A model generated the notes under the pieces. That model did not search any database. It saw only the letters and a list, made by a program, of their open reading frames with translations, and was not told the DNA's origin. A DNA stretch of 64,000 bases, taken from Roseimaritima ulvae (GTDB taxonomy: Bacteria; Planctomycetota; Planctomycetia; Pirellulales; Pirellulaceae). The DNA lies in the NCBI RefSeq assembly GCF_008065135.1, contig NZ_CP042914.1:1426001-1490000 (forward strand), given 5' to 3'. Each line of letters opens with the position of its first letter. Position 1 is the first letter of the stretch. Below, piece by piece: positions 17,363-24,686 of the stretch. Both the position numbers and the translations under genes were made by a program.

Positions 17363-18784
17363 CTAGGGTTGGTAGCCAAAGAAGCCGCGTTGTTTGATCA
17401 AGGCGGCGACTTCGTCGGGCACCATTTGTTCCCAGCTGGCGTCTCGAGCTTCGATTTTCCCCAACACATCGCGCGAGAAAATTGGTAGATACGATTCGTT
17501 GAAGTTGTTCAATTGTTCGATACAACCGCGTTCGACGAGGTATTCAAACAGTTTCCGCAGGTTGGGAGCGACCTCCAGATTTTGCACCGCGGTGAACTCA
17601 TTGGTTTCCACATCCAGCAGCGGATAGATGTACAGTTTCAGGCGGTTCTTAAACAGCCGCCCGAAAGATTCCAAAATCCCGCCCTGCAGCTCGATGTAGT
17701 ACTTTTCGTCGAACAATTCACGCAAACTGGCGACGCCCATGGCCAGGCCGATGCGAGATTGGGTGTACCGCGCCAGGTAGGCCGCCAGCCGGTAATATTC
17801 GAAGTAATCCGAGATCAGTACGGTTACGCCCATGGTGGCCATCAGGTCGACGCGCGCCAAGAAATCGCGGTAGTCCACCTGCCCGCTGGCCAGCAGGTTG
17901 CTCATCGTGATTTCCATCAAGGGAATGATGCTGTCGGCTTCGACGTCCTCCTCGGCGGCAAATTTTTCCTGGGCGCAGCGAAGCATGTCGACGTTGACGT
18001 GCGTGACGGGACGAAAACTGCCCCGTTCGACAAGGATGGATTTTTTATACAGCACCTCGGAGGGTTGCAGCACGCTGCCGTCGGCGGCGAACATGGCGGC
18101 GTTGCTTAATCCCAACTGGACCAGCTTCATGCTCATCACACGGTTGTCCATCTGCCGAAACGCGATCCCTGAAAATTCGATCATGTCGACTTCGATGCGA
18201 TCGACACTGAGCCCGTCGAGCAAGGATTCCAAAAACGCGTCGGGATCGGCTTGCAGATAAAACGCTGCGTGCAGCAAGTTGACGCCCACCACGCCCAACG
18301 CCTCTTGTTGCAGGGCGTTGTCGGCGTCCAGCATACGGACGTGAATGATGACCTGGCTTTCCACATCTCGCGGGAAGGCTTGGAACTTGACGCCCATCCA
18401 GCCGTGGCAATCGTTGGTACCTTTATAGTTGCGAGCCGAAACGGTGTCGGCAAAGGCGAAAAACGCCGTGTCGTCGCCTCGTACTTTGCTTAACTGTGTG
18501 AGGTTGCTTTCGTATTCAAAGTCCAGCATGCTCTGCAAGCGGGGGCGGCAGACATACCGCTCACAGCTGCCGTAGTAGGCATCGCTGACCGTCATGTCGT
18601 AGGCGGAGATGCTTTTGGCGATGGTGCCGGCAGCGCCGCCGACGCGAAAGAACCAACGGACCACTTCTTGGCCGGCGCCGATTTCGGCAAAGGTGCCGTA
18701 GCGTTGTAGGTCCAAATTGACGCGGAGAGCTTTTTGACGCGTGTCGGCCGCCTTGAGCGGTTCCTCGCCTCGTCGAGCATTCAT
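17363..18784 (-). CDS. Conserved cytoplasmic protein of unknown function
   Basis: A 473-residue soluble protein starting with LKAADTRQKALRVNLDLQRY, then GTFAEIGAGQEVVRWFFRVG, AAGTIAKSISAYDMTVSDA and later LMATMGVTVLISDYFEYYRL. I recognise this as a widely conserved bacterial family; from memory, database entries carry labels such as TonB-dependent receptor, which this sequence does not support because it has no signal peptide, plug or barrel features. The ATG at 18784 fits. It is third in a minus-strand run with a PQQ propeller and a CheY-like receiver (19 bp after the receiver's stop). Its biochemical role is unknown. Confidence 0.72.
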   Translation of the reverse strand: MNARRGEEPLKAADTRQKALRVNLDLQRYGTFAEIGAGQEVVRWFFRVGGAAGTIAKSISAYDMTVSDAYYGSCERYVCRPRLQSMLDFEYESNLTQLSKVRGDDTAFFAFADTVSARNYKGTNDCHGWMGVKFQAFPRDVESQVIIHVRMLDADNALQQEALGVVGVNLLHAAFYLQADPDAFLESLLDGLSVDRIEVDMIEFSGIAFRQMDNRVMSMKLVQLGLSNAAMFAADGSVLQPSEVLYKKSILVERGSFRPVTHVNVDMLRCAQEKFAAEEDVEADSIIPLMEITMSNLLASGQVDYRDFLARVDLMATMGVTVLISDYFEYYRLAAYLARYTQSRIGLAMGVASLRELFDEKYYIELQGGILESFGRLFKNRLKLYIYPLLDVETNEFTAVQNLEVAPNLRKLFEYLVERGCIEQLNNFNESYLPIFSRDVLGKIEARDASWEQMVPDEVAALIKQRGFFGYQP

Positions 18785-18802
18785 CCCCGCATCCTCCCTT
18801 GG

Positions 18803-19228
18803 TCAGGATTGATTTTGCGTTCGTTGCAGGGCCTGTTGAGCGTCACGCAGGGAACGTTCCAGATTCACGATCCGTTCGCCGGCCCGCAGGCGGACCCGCA
18901 ATTCATCATGGTCGAAGGGTTTGCTGACAAAATCGTCGGCGCCCGATTCCATGCCCTCGACGATGTCGTCTTTGCGCGACTTACCGGTCAGCAGAATGAT
19001 GTACACGTAACCGGCTTTGTCGCTGTGACGAATCCGCTGGATCAATTCCGGACCATCGATCTCGGGCATTAACCAGTCACAGATGACGATCGGAAATTCT
19101 TCGGCTTGGAACAACCGCCAAGCTTCCGCGCCGTCGGAGGCGACGACACACTGGTAGTCCCATTTCTTTAGATAGCTCTCCAGCAAGCGTCGCGATACGG
19201 GATCGTCATCGGCAACCAGGATTTTCAT
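18803..19228 (-). CDS. CheY-like single-domain response regulator
   Basis: A 141-residue receiver domain: acidic pair in MKILVADDDPVSRRLL, phospho-acceptor Asp in VICDWLMPEIDG (about residue 53), conserved Thr in IILLTGKSRKDD and Lys in DFVSKPFDHDELR. There is no output domain; a short helical, Gln-rich tail follows. It should relay a phosphoryl signal, but no kinase is adjacent. Its start overlaps the stop of the upstream PQQ propeller gene (ATGA, 19225-19228), and the conserved unknown gene follows after 19 bp, suggesting a co-expressed trio. Confidence 0.9.
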   Translation of the reverse strand: MKILVADDDPVSRRLLESYLKKWDYQCVVASDGAEAWRLFQAEEFPIVICDWLMPEIDGPELIQRIRHSDKAGYVYIILLTGKSRKDDIVEGMESGADDFVSKPFDHDELRVRLRAGERIVNLERSLRDAQQALQRTQNQS

Positions 19229-20466
19229 AGCTTATAAGCCATTAGTTTGTCGTTCTCGCGGAGATATAGCCTACCATTTGCAACGACCGGATGCGCCCAG
19301 CTTTTGCCCTGCTGAAATGCGGGCATGAATTCCCGCACCACGTCAAATTTTTCCGGCGTCGCGCGGACCAGCAGCACGGTGCCATTTTCGCGACGAAAGA
19401 TCACGTGTCCGTCGGCATAAGTGATCGCCGATTCGCCTTTGCCTGGGGCGCGTTCGGGGCCCCAAGCGGTTTCACCCGTGGTGATGTCAACGCAGATCGG
19501 CAGACCGTTGCCGTTGCCATGACCGCAGTAGATGTGTTTGCCAACCAACACCATGCCGCCGTGTTTGTTCTGCAGTTCTTTGCTGCCCAGCCAATAGACC
19601 TCTTTGGCTTGAACGCCGCCCGATCCGTCGGCGGTCAACTTCAGCAGCGCGCTGCCGGTGTTGTAAGCGGTGCTGGTGAAGATGTGATTGCCGACCGCGA
19701 TCGGGGTGGGAATGTTGGCCGTGCTGTTGGCCACCCTTCGGTAACGCCACAGCAATTTGCCGTTAGCGGCATCGACGCCCACCAATGCGTTGCCCAACAG
19801 TTGCACGTACTGCCGCACGCCAGCCGCTTCGCTGATCACAATCGAAGCGTAGCCCGCGCCGTCGTCGATGGGACTGGCCCAGATCTCTTTGCCGGTCATT
19901 TTGTCCAGGGCGACGATCGTGGCGACGGGGCCGCCGGGCGTGCAGATGACTCGATCGCCATCGACCAGCGGGGATTCGCTGTAGCCCCAACCGCTCATCA
20001 TCTTGCCTTCCCAATCGGAAAACTTGCGGCTCCAAAGCTCCGAACCATCGTCGCGTCGGAGGCACACGATGCGACCATCGCTGGACACGACGTAGAGTCG
20101 ATCGCTATCGATCGTGGGGGTGCTGCGACTGCCTTCATAACCGTGTTTGGGTGGTTCTTCGGTGACCGCGGTTTTCCACAACCGCTTGCCATTGGCGGCG
20201 TCGAATGCGGTGACGGCTTGCCCATCGTCAAAATTGCCCGTGGTGTAAATCTTGCCATCGGCCACGCTGACGCTGGCATAGCCGCCGCCCAAGCCCTCGG
20301 CCATCCAAACCAGCGGCGGACCGTCGGCGGACCAGTTGGTGTACAGATTGGTTTCGGTCGATCGGTTGGTGCGGTCCGGGCCCCGCCACTGCGGCCAATC
20401 GGCGGCGTGGGCGGTGGTCGCGGCCAAGGCGATTCCCAAACAAACGGTCAACAATCGTCGATGCAT
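19225..20466 (-). CDS. Secreted PQQ-type beta-propeller repeat protein
   Basis: A 413-residue protein with signal peptide LLTVCLGIALAATTAHA, then the planctomycete-typical DWPQWRGPDRTNRSTETNL and repeated propeller strands such as VTAFDAANGKRLWKTAV, IVALDKMTGKEIWASPI and LVGVDAANGKLLWRYRR. It is a PQQ-like propeller; most such planctomycete proteins lack known cofactor binding, so a binding or scaffold role in the periplasm is as likely as dehydrogenase activity. The ATG at 20466 precedes the signal peptide. A 7-bp tandem repeat tract lies 115 bp upstream. Confidence 0.87.
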   Translation of the reverse strand: MHRRLLTVCLGIALAATTAHAADWPQWRGPDRTNRSTETNLYTNWSADGPPLVWMAEGLGGGYASVSVADGKIYTTGNFDDGQAVTAFDAANGKRLWKTAVTEEPPKHGYEGSRSTPTIDSDRLYVVSSDGRIVCLRRDDGSELWSRKFSDWEGKMMSGWGYSESPLVDGDRVICTPGGPVATIVALDKMTGKEIWASPIDDGAGYASIVISEAAGVRQYVQLLGNALVGVDAANGKLLWRYRRVANSTANIPTPIAVGNHIFTSTAYNTGSALLKLTADGSGGVQAKEVYWLGSKELQNKHGGMVLVGKHIYCGHGNGNGLPICVDITTGETAWGPERAPGKGESAITYADGHVIFRRENGTVLLVRATPEKFDVVREFMPAFQQGKSWAHPVVANGRLYLRENDKLMAYKL

Positions 20467-20580
20467 TACAATCAAACCTGTCAGTAGCGGTGCAAGGTTA
20501 AGCGGGCAAGCGGTGCCTACTAGCCTAACCGATCCGAGAGCGTAAGGCATCTGATTGAGGGTTGAGGCGATTTGTCTTTT

Positions 20581-20727
20581 GAGATTTGAGATTTGAGATT
20601 TGAGATTTGAGATTTGAGATCTGAGATTTGAGATCTGAGATCTGAGATTTGAGATCTGAGATCTGAGATTTGAGATTTGAGATTTGAGATCTGAGATCTG
20701 AGATCTGAGATCTGAGATCTGAGATTC
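20581..20727. repeat. Tandem heptanucleotide tract, 21 units
   Basis: Twenty-one uninterrupted 7-bp units alternate between GAGATTT and GAGATCT, the last being GAGATTC. Nine carry the GAGATCT form and contain AGATCT palindromes. The tract starts 115 bp upstream of the PQQ propeller gene and ends 8 bp before the stop of the minus-strand gene at 20735. Confidence 0.95.
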
Positions 20728-20734
20728 TGCTGCC

Positions 20735-21160
20735 CTACTCCCCTACTCCCCTTCCGCCTGCAACCGGCTGGGCGGTTTGCCAGAACCGCGTGACCAATGC
20801 GGCGTACTGAGCCAGTTGCTCGGGGCGGTCGAGTATCAACACGCCCCAAGCCGATAAGGCCAAGCGGGCGTCTTGCTCGAGTCGGGGATCGACGGCGACG
20901 AAATGCAGATGGCGGCTTGCCGCCGAGGGAGCGAACAGGCCGCGCAGCTGCGGCAGAATCTGGTCGCACTGAGGGGCCGTTTCCAGCGACCACAAGGCTA
21001 CCGTGGGACGAGGGGAGTTCAGGCGAGCGGCCAGACGAGCGGCATCGAGCGGGGTGATCGACAGGCCGTCGTCGGACGAGGGCAACATCTGCGGGGCAAA
21101 CCGCCGGCTCAGTCGCAGCCACCGTGATTCCGGTTCGCAGACGAACCACTGGTAGTTCAT
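20735..21160 (-). CDS. Small protein of unknown function
   Basis: A 141-residue protein starting MNYQWFVCEPESRWLRLSRR, with alternating hydrophobic strands (PTVALWSLE, LHFVAVDPR, LSAWGVLILDRPEQLAQYAA) suggesting an alpha/beta fold similar in outline to a receiver domain but without the acidic and Lys residues. No family is recognised. Its ATG overlaps the stop of the PAS/AAA regulator gene (21157-21160), so it is probably translated together with that regulator and may modulate it. Confidence 0.6.
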   Translation of the reverse strand: MNYQWFVCEPESRWLRLSRRFAPQMLPSSDDGLSITPLDAARLAARLNSPRPTVALWSLETAPQCDQILPQLRGLFAPSAASRHLHFVAVDPRLEQDARLALSAWGVLILDRPEQLAQYAALVTRFWQTAQPVAGGRGVGE

Positions 21161-22569
21161 TTGTCGGCGTCCTGTTCTTCCAGTTTGCGGAGTAGACGGC
21201 CACGGCTGATGTTCAACAGCCTGGCCGCTTCGGCACGATTGCCACCGGCTTGGTCGAGAGCTCGCGAGATCAGTTGTCGCTCCAGCTTGGACAACGCCGC
21301 ATCCAGGTTCAGGTTCGGTCCCTGGCCACCGCCGGGGTCGGGGGCGGCATAGGTGCGAATCGCCAAGGGCAAATCGGTCGGCAGGATGGCGGGGCCGGTT
21401 GCCGTCCGCACGGCGTGGCGGATCGCGGCGTCGAGTTCCGACAGGTTTTGCGGCCAGGGGTAACTGACCAACACGTCCAGCGTCTGGCGACTAAATCGTT
21501 CGGCTTGCCCGCTGCTTTGGCTGCGGCGGCGTTGGAGGATTGCAGTAGCGATCACCGGAATGTCGACCGCTCGGTCGGCCAACGACGTAAACCGGATGCT
21601 GTACACGCCCAACCGGTCGGCCAGCTCGTCAATCAAGCAGCCATCGGCTCGCAAGCTTTCGCCATCGACGGTACTGATCGCCAGCAACCACAAGCGGGAT
21701 TCAAAGCGTTCGCAGGTTTGTTGCAGCCGACCCTGTGCGTCGTGAGGCATCTGATCCAGATTGCGGAGCAGTACGGTGGCTTCGCTGGCCGGGACTTCCC
21801 CCAGGCGGTGAACCATCGGCGCCAGCGTGGCATCCAATAATTCCGCATCCATCAGTCCACCATCGACGGCGACCAACGGTATCTGGACCGACGGCGGATT
21901 GCGGGACGATCGCGGTTCGCGGGACGACTTGTCGCCGCGATGACGATGAATCGCGTGGGCCGCCGATTCTCGCCCGCTGCCCACCGGGCCCACCAGCATC
22001 AGGTGCTCGTGCGCCGAGCCCGCCAGTAACAACTGACGCCGCAGACGAGCGGCCACGGCGGATTCACCCATCGTGCCGGGCAACTGAGCCAGCGGCGGCC
22101 ACTGAGTTTGCCAACGATCGAGCTGTTTGCGGATCGCCATCCCCACGGCTTGTTCGGCAGTTGTGGGCGGTGGCGGTGAATGTCCGGCCAAGGCCAGCAC
22201 TTCCGTGCCGCGTTCGTCCAACGCGAGAAACAGCACGTCGGCATTCGCCGATGTTGCGGCGTCAGCAGTGGCGCCGTCGGCGTCGGGCAGATGGGGCGGG
22301 GCCACGCGGTGGTGGACCTGTCCGCGTTCGGCCAAACCCAGCGGGGCCGCTAGAGAGCGAGCCAGACGATCCAAATCGGAATCCGGCTCGGGGACCCTGC
22401 GAGTGTTGCGGCCCAGGAGAGAGTCGATATCGACTCCCAGCCAGCCTTGGCAGCTGGCCGACAAATAGCTCAGCTTGCCGTCCGCGTCGATCATCCAAGC
22501 CGGACGATCGGACGCATCGAGCACCCGCGCCAGCGGCCGAATGCTCGTTCCCCGTTTACGGTCAGGCAT
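21157..22569 (-). CDS. PAS domain plus degenerate sigma-54-activator-like regulator with Fis-type HTH
   Basis: A 470-residue protein. Residues about 15-60 form a PAS-like sensor (RPAWMIDADGKLSYLSASCQ). Residues about 180-390 resemble the AAA+ domain of NtrC-family activators, but Walker A is altered to GPVGSGRES, the Walker B acidic pair is replaced (TVLLRNLDQMP) and no GAFTGA loop is seen. The C-terminal Fis-type helix-turn-helix is intact (LERQLISRALDQAGGNRAEA, ARLLNISRGRLLRKL). It most likely binds DNA but does not remodel sigma-54 polymerase in the usual way. It is downstream of the Tyr-rich secreted protein and overlaps the next small gene. Confidence 0.78.
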   Translation of the reverse strand: MPDRKRGTSIRPLARVLDASDRPAWMIDADGKLSYLSASCQGWLGVDIDSLLGRNTRRVPEPDSDLDRLARSLAAPLGLAERGQVHHRVAPPHLPDADGATADAATSANADVLFLALDERGTEVLALAGHSPPPPTTAEQAVGMAIRKQLDRWQTQWPPLAQLPGTMGESAVAARLRRQLLLAGSAHEHLMLVGPVGSGRESAAHAIHRHRGDKSSREPRSSRNPPSVQIPLVAVDGGLMDAELLDATLAPMVHRLGEVPASEATVLLRNLDQMPHDAQGRLQQTCERFESRLWLLAISTVDGESLRADGCLIDELADRLGVYSIRFTSLADRAVDIPVIATAILQRRRSQSSGQAERFSRQTLDVLVSYPWPQNLSELDAAIRHAVRTATGPAILPTDLPLAIRTYAAPDPGGGQGPNLNLDAALSKLERQLISRALDQAGGNRAEAARLLNISRGRLLRKLEEQDADK

Positions 22570-22605
22570 AGTGTTTCGTGCATCAAGCGGCGGCAGCCGT
22601 AGCGA

Positions 22606-22932
22606 TTAAAAGACGTCCAGTTGGAAGTGGCTGCCCGAGTGGTAGCGGCGGCTGGACGGGTAGTAGTTGTGCCACTTCTTGTTGTACACCGGGATCCGCA
22701 TTTCTGAAGGATAGCGATGGTACAGGCTGTCGCTGCTCTGGTAGTACTCTTGCCCGTAAAAGTTCTGTGGGTAGTAGACGTACGGGTAGTGGTAGAACCG
22801 GTCCCAGTCGCGGGAGCTGGCTTGCCCGCCCCAAGTACGTCCATAAGCACGCTGGTCGGCGTCGGCATCGGCGGCAAATCCTGCTGCCAAGCCGGCCACC
22901 AAAGCCAGCATAAGTAGCGATCGACGGAACAT
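22606..22932 (-). CDS. Small secreted Tyr-rich protein conserved in planctomycetes
   Basis: A 108-residue protein with signal peptide SLLMLALVAGLAAGFAADA and a mature part rich in Tyr, His, Arg and Ser (RDWDRFYHYPYVYYPQNFYG, YHRYPSEMRIPVYNKKWHNY). I recall near-identical small proteins in Rhodopirellula genomes, some labelled calmodulin-binding protein; the sequence gives no evidence for that activity. A GGGGGG ribosome-binding site precedes ATG 22932. It lies 36 bp upstream of the PAS/AAA regulator, so the pair may be co-regulated. Confidence 0.78.
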   Translation of the reverse strand: MFRRSLLMLALVAGLAAGFAADADADQRAYGRTWGGQASSRDWDRFYHYPYVYYPQNFYGQEYYQSSDSLYHRYPSEMRIPVYNKKWHNYYPSSRRYHSGSHFQLDVF

Positions 22933-23163
22933 TGGCGGTTCCCCCCTGAATCGGCTGATAGTTTGAGTTGGTAGAACTGTACCCGGTCTATCGGCACAAT
23001 GGGCAGAACCGGATCAATAAATACGACCGGTTTCCCAGTACGTGATGATTTACAACCTGACAGCGTGAGGGCGAGCCAGACGGCTAATCAGCCGCATCGT
23101 GATCGTTCACGCCTCCCGCCGGGGGCTTCATGCGTCGCGGCGATGCCGTTAGACTCCGCGGCC

Positions 23164-23943
23164 ATGTTAAAACACTATCGAATTCAGTTTCCGCCGGCCG
23201 ATTCCGAGCAATTCGGCCAAGACGAAGTTTACTTCACCCTGATTGAGGACGGAAAACGGCAGCGTCTGCGATTTCACGATTACGACGAAATCTACAAACG
23301 CCCCGGCCTCTACGAACAGCTCTTCTACGAACGCCTTCGCTGTAACTCGCCTGAAAAAGTTGCCGAACTGTTGCAGCGTGCGTTGGATACCGTCCGCGAA
23401 CCGGTGTCCGAATTGCGAGTGCTCGACCTGGGCGCCGGCAACGGTATGGTGGGCGAGGTACTCAAACGCAACGGCGTCGCCCGAATGGTGGGCGCGGACA
23501 TCATCCCCGAAGCTCGTGAGGCGGCCTACCGCGACCGCTCGACCGTCTACGACGACTACTACGTCGCCGACCTGACAAATCTGGACGACGACGAACAGGA
23601 TCAACTTCGCGAATGGCGTTTCGACTGTCTGACCTGTGTGGCCGCACTCGGTTTTGGCGACATCCCGCCTCGGGCTTTCTTCAACGCCATGAAGCTGGTG
23701 CGAACCGATGGCTGGTTGGCGTTCAACATCAAACACTCCTTCCTCGATCACAACGAGACCGGCGGCTTTTCACGGCTGATCCGGGAATTGATCTTCTCCA
23801 AGTATTTGGACGTCTACCATCTGGAGTTGTATCGTCACCGGCTTTCGATGGAGGGCACGCAGCTGTTCTACTACGCCCTGGTAGGACGAATGACCGCGTC
23901 GATCCCCGAGGATTTCCTCGAGCAGCACGGTATCGAAGATTAA
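23164..23943 (+). CDS. SAM-dependent methyltransferase
   Basis: A 259-residue class I methyltransferase. Motif I is VLDLGAGNGMVGEVLKRNGV (around residues 87-106), followed by an acidic post-I strand GADIIPEA and motif FDCLTCVAALGFGDIPP. It resembles generic methyltransferases of TPR/malonyl-type families, but no substrate is indicated. I start at ATG 23164 (MLKHYRIQFPP); further upstream in-frame codons give a low-complexity leader. It lies 26 bp before a four-unit repeat A array. Confidence 0.82.
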   Translation: MLKHYRIQFPPADSEQFGQDEVYFTLIEDGKRQRLRFHDYDEIYKRPGLYEQLFYERLRCNSPEKVAELLQRALDTVREPVSELRVLDLGAGNGMVGEVLKRNGVARMVGADIIPEAREAAYRDRSTVYDDYYVADLTNLDDDEQDQLREWRFDCLTCVAALGFGDIPPRAFFNAMKLVRTDGWLAFNIKHSFLDHNETGGFSRLIRELIFSKYLDVYHLELYRHRLSMEGTQLFYYALVGRMTASIPEDFLEQHGIED

Positions 23944-23968
23944 CGGTTGGTTACCCAGCCCGCGCCCT

Positions 23969-24670
23969 CGTTTAACCCGTAGCCGCAGGAGCCTAGAAAC
24001 GTTCGAAACGAACCATCACGTTTGCCAGGCTCCGCAGGCACAGGCGTCGTCCGCCGGAGCATTGCAATCGAAGCGATTCGGTAGGGTACTCTCAACAACG
24101 CCACCAACCACCCATGGCCGCCCGGCGCCTGCGGCTAGCTCGTTTAACCCGTAGCCGCAGGAGCCTCGAAAAGTTCGAAACGCACCATCACGTTTGCCAG
24201 GCTCCGCAGGCGCAGGCGTCGTCCGCCGGAGCATTGCAATCGAAGCGATTCGGTAGGGTACTCTCAACAACGCCACCAACCACCCATGGCCGCCCGGCGC
24301 CTGCGGCTAGCCCGTTTAACCCGTAGCCGCAGGAGCCTAGAAACGTTCGAAACGAACCATCACGTTTGCCAGGCTCCGCAGGCGCAGGCGTCGTCCGCCG
24401 GAGCATTGCAATCGAAGCGATTCGGTAGGGTACTCTCAACAACGCCACCAACCACCCATGGCCGCCCGGCGCCTGCGGCTAGCTCGTTTAACCCGTAGCC
24501 GCAGGAGCCTCGAAAAGTTCGAAACGCACCATCACGTTTGCCAGGCTCCGCAGGCGCAGGCGTCGTCCGTCGGAGCATTGCAATCGAAGCGATTCGGTAG
24601 GGTACTCTCAACAACGCCACCAACCACCCATGGCCGCCCGGCGCCGGCGGCTGCGGCTACGGGTTAAACG
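23969..24670. repeat. Repeat family A, four tandem units of exactly 172 bp
   Basis: Units start at 23969, 24141, 24313 and 24485, each opening CGTTTAACCCGTAGCCGCAG. The array closes with CTACGGGTTAAACG (to about 24670). Units are nearly identical; units 1 and 3 share GAGCCTAGAAACGTTCG while units 2 and 4 share GAGCCTCGAAAAGTTCG, pointing to duplication of a dimer. Each has an inner stem GGAGCCT/AGGCTCC and GGCGTCGTCCGCCGGAGC. The array occupies the gap between the convergent methyltransferase and MFS genes. It is not CRISPR: there are no short repeats with unique spacers. Confidence 0.92.
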
Positions 24671-24686
24671 ACTGCGCACGCGTCTC

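Noticed and set aside
20520-21203. Open frame with a heptad peptide (LRSQISD) across the 7-bp tandem repeat
   Set aside because: Any 7-bp tandem repeat without stops gives a 7-residue peptide repeat in every open frame; the frame also overlaps the better-supported gene at 20735-21160 and lacks a ribosome-binding site.
22491-22997. 168-codon minus-strand frame over the Tyr-rich gene
   Set aside because: It lacks a signal peptide and overlaps two better genes; the Tyr-rich frame has a signal peptide and ribosome-binding site.
23969-24670. CRISPR-like periodic array
   Set aside because: The 172-bp units are identical throughout rather than short repeats with unique spacers, and no cas genes are present.
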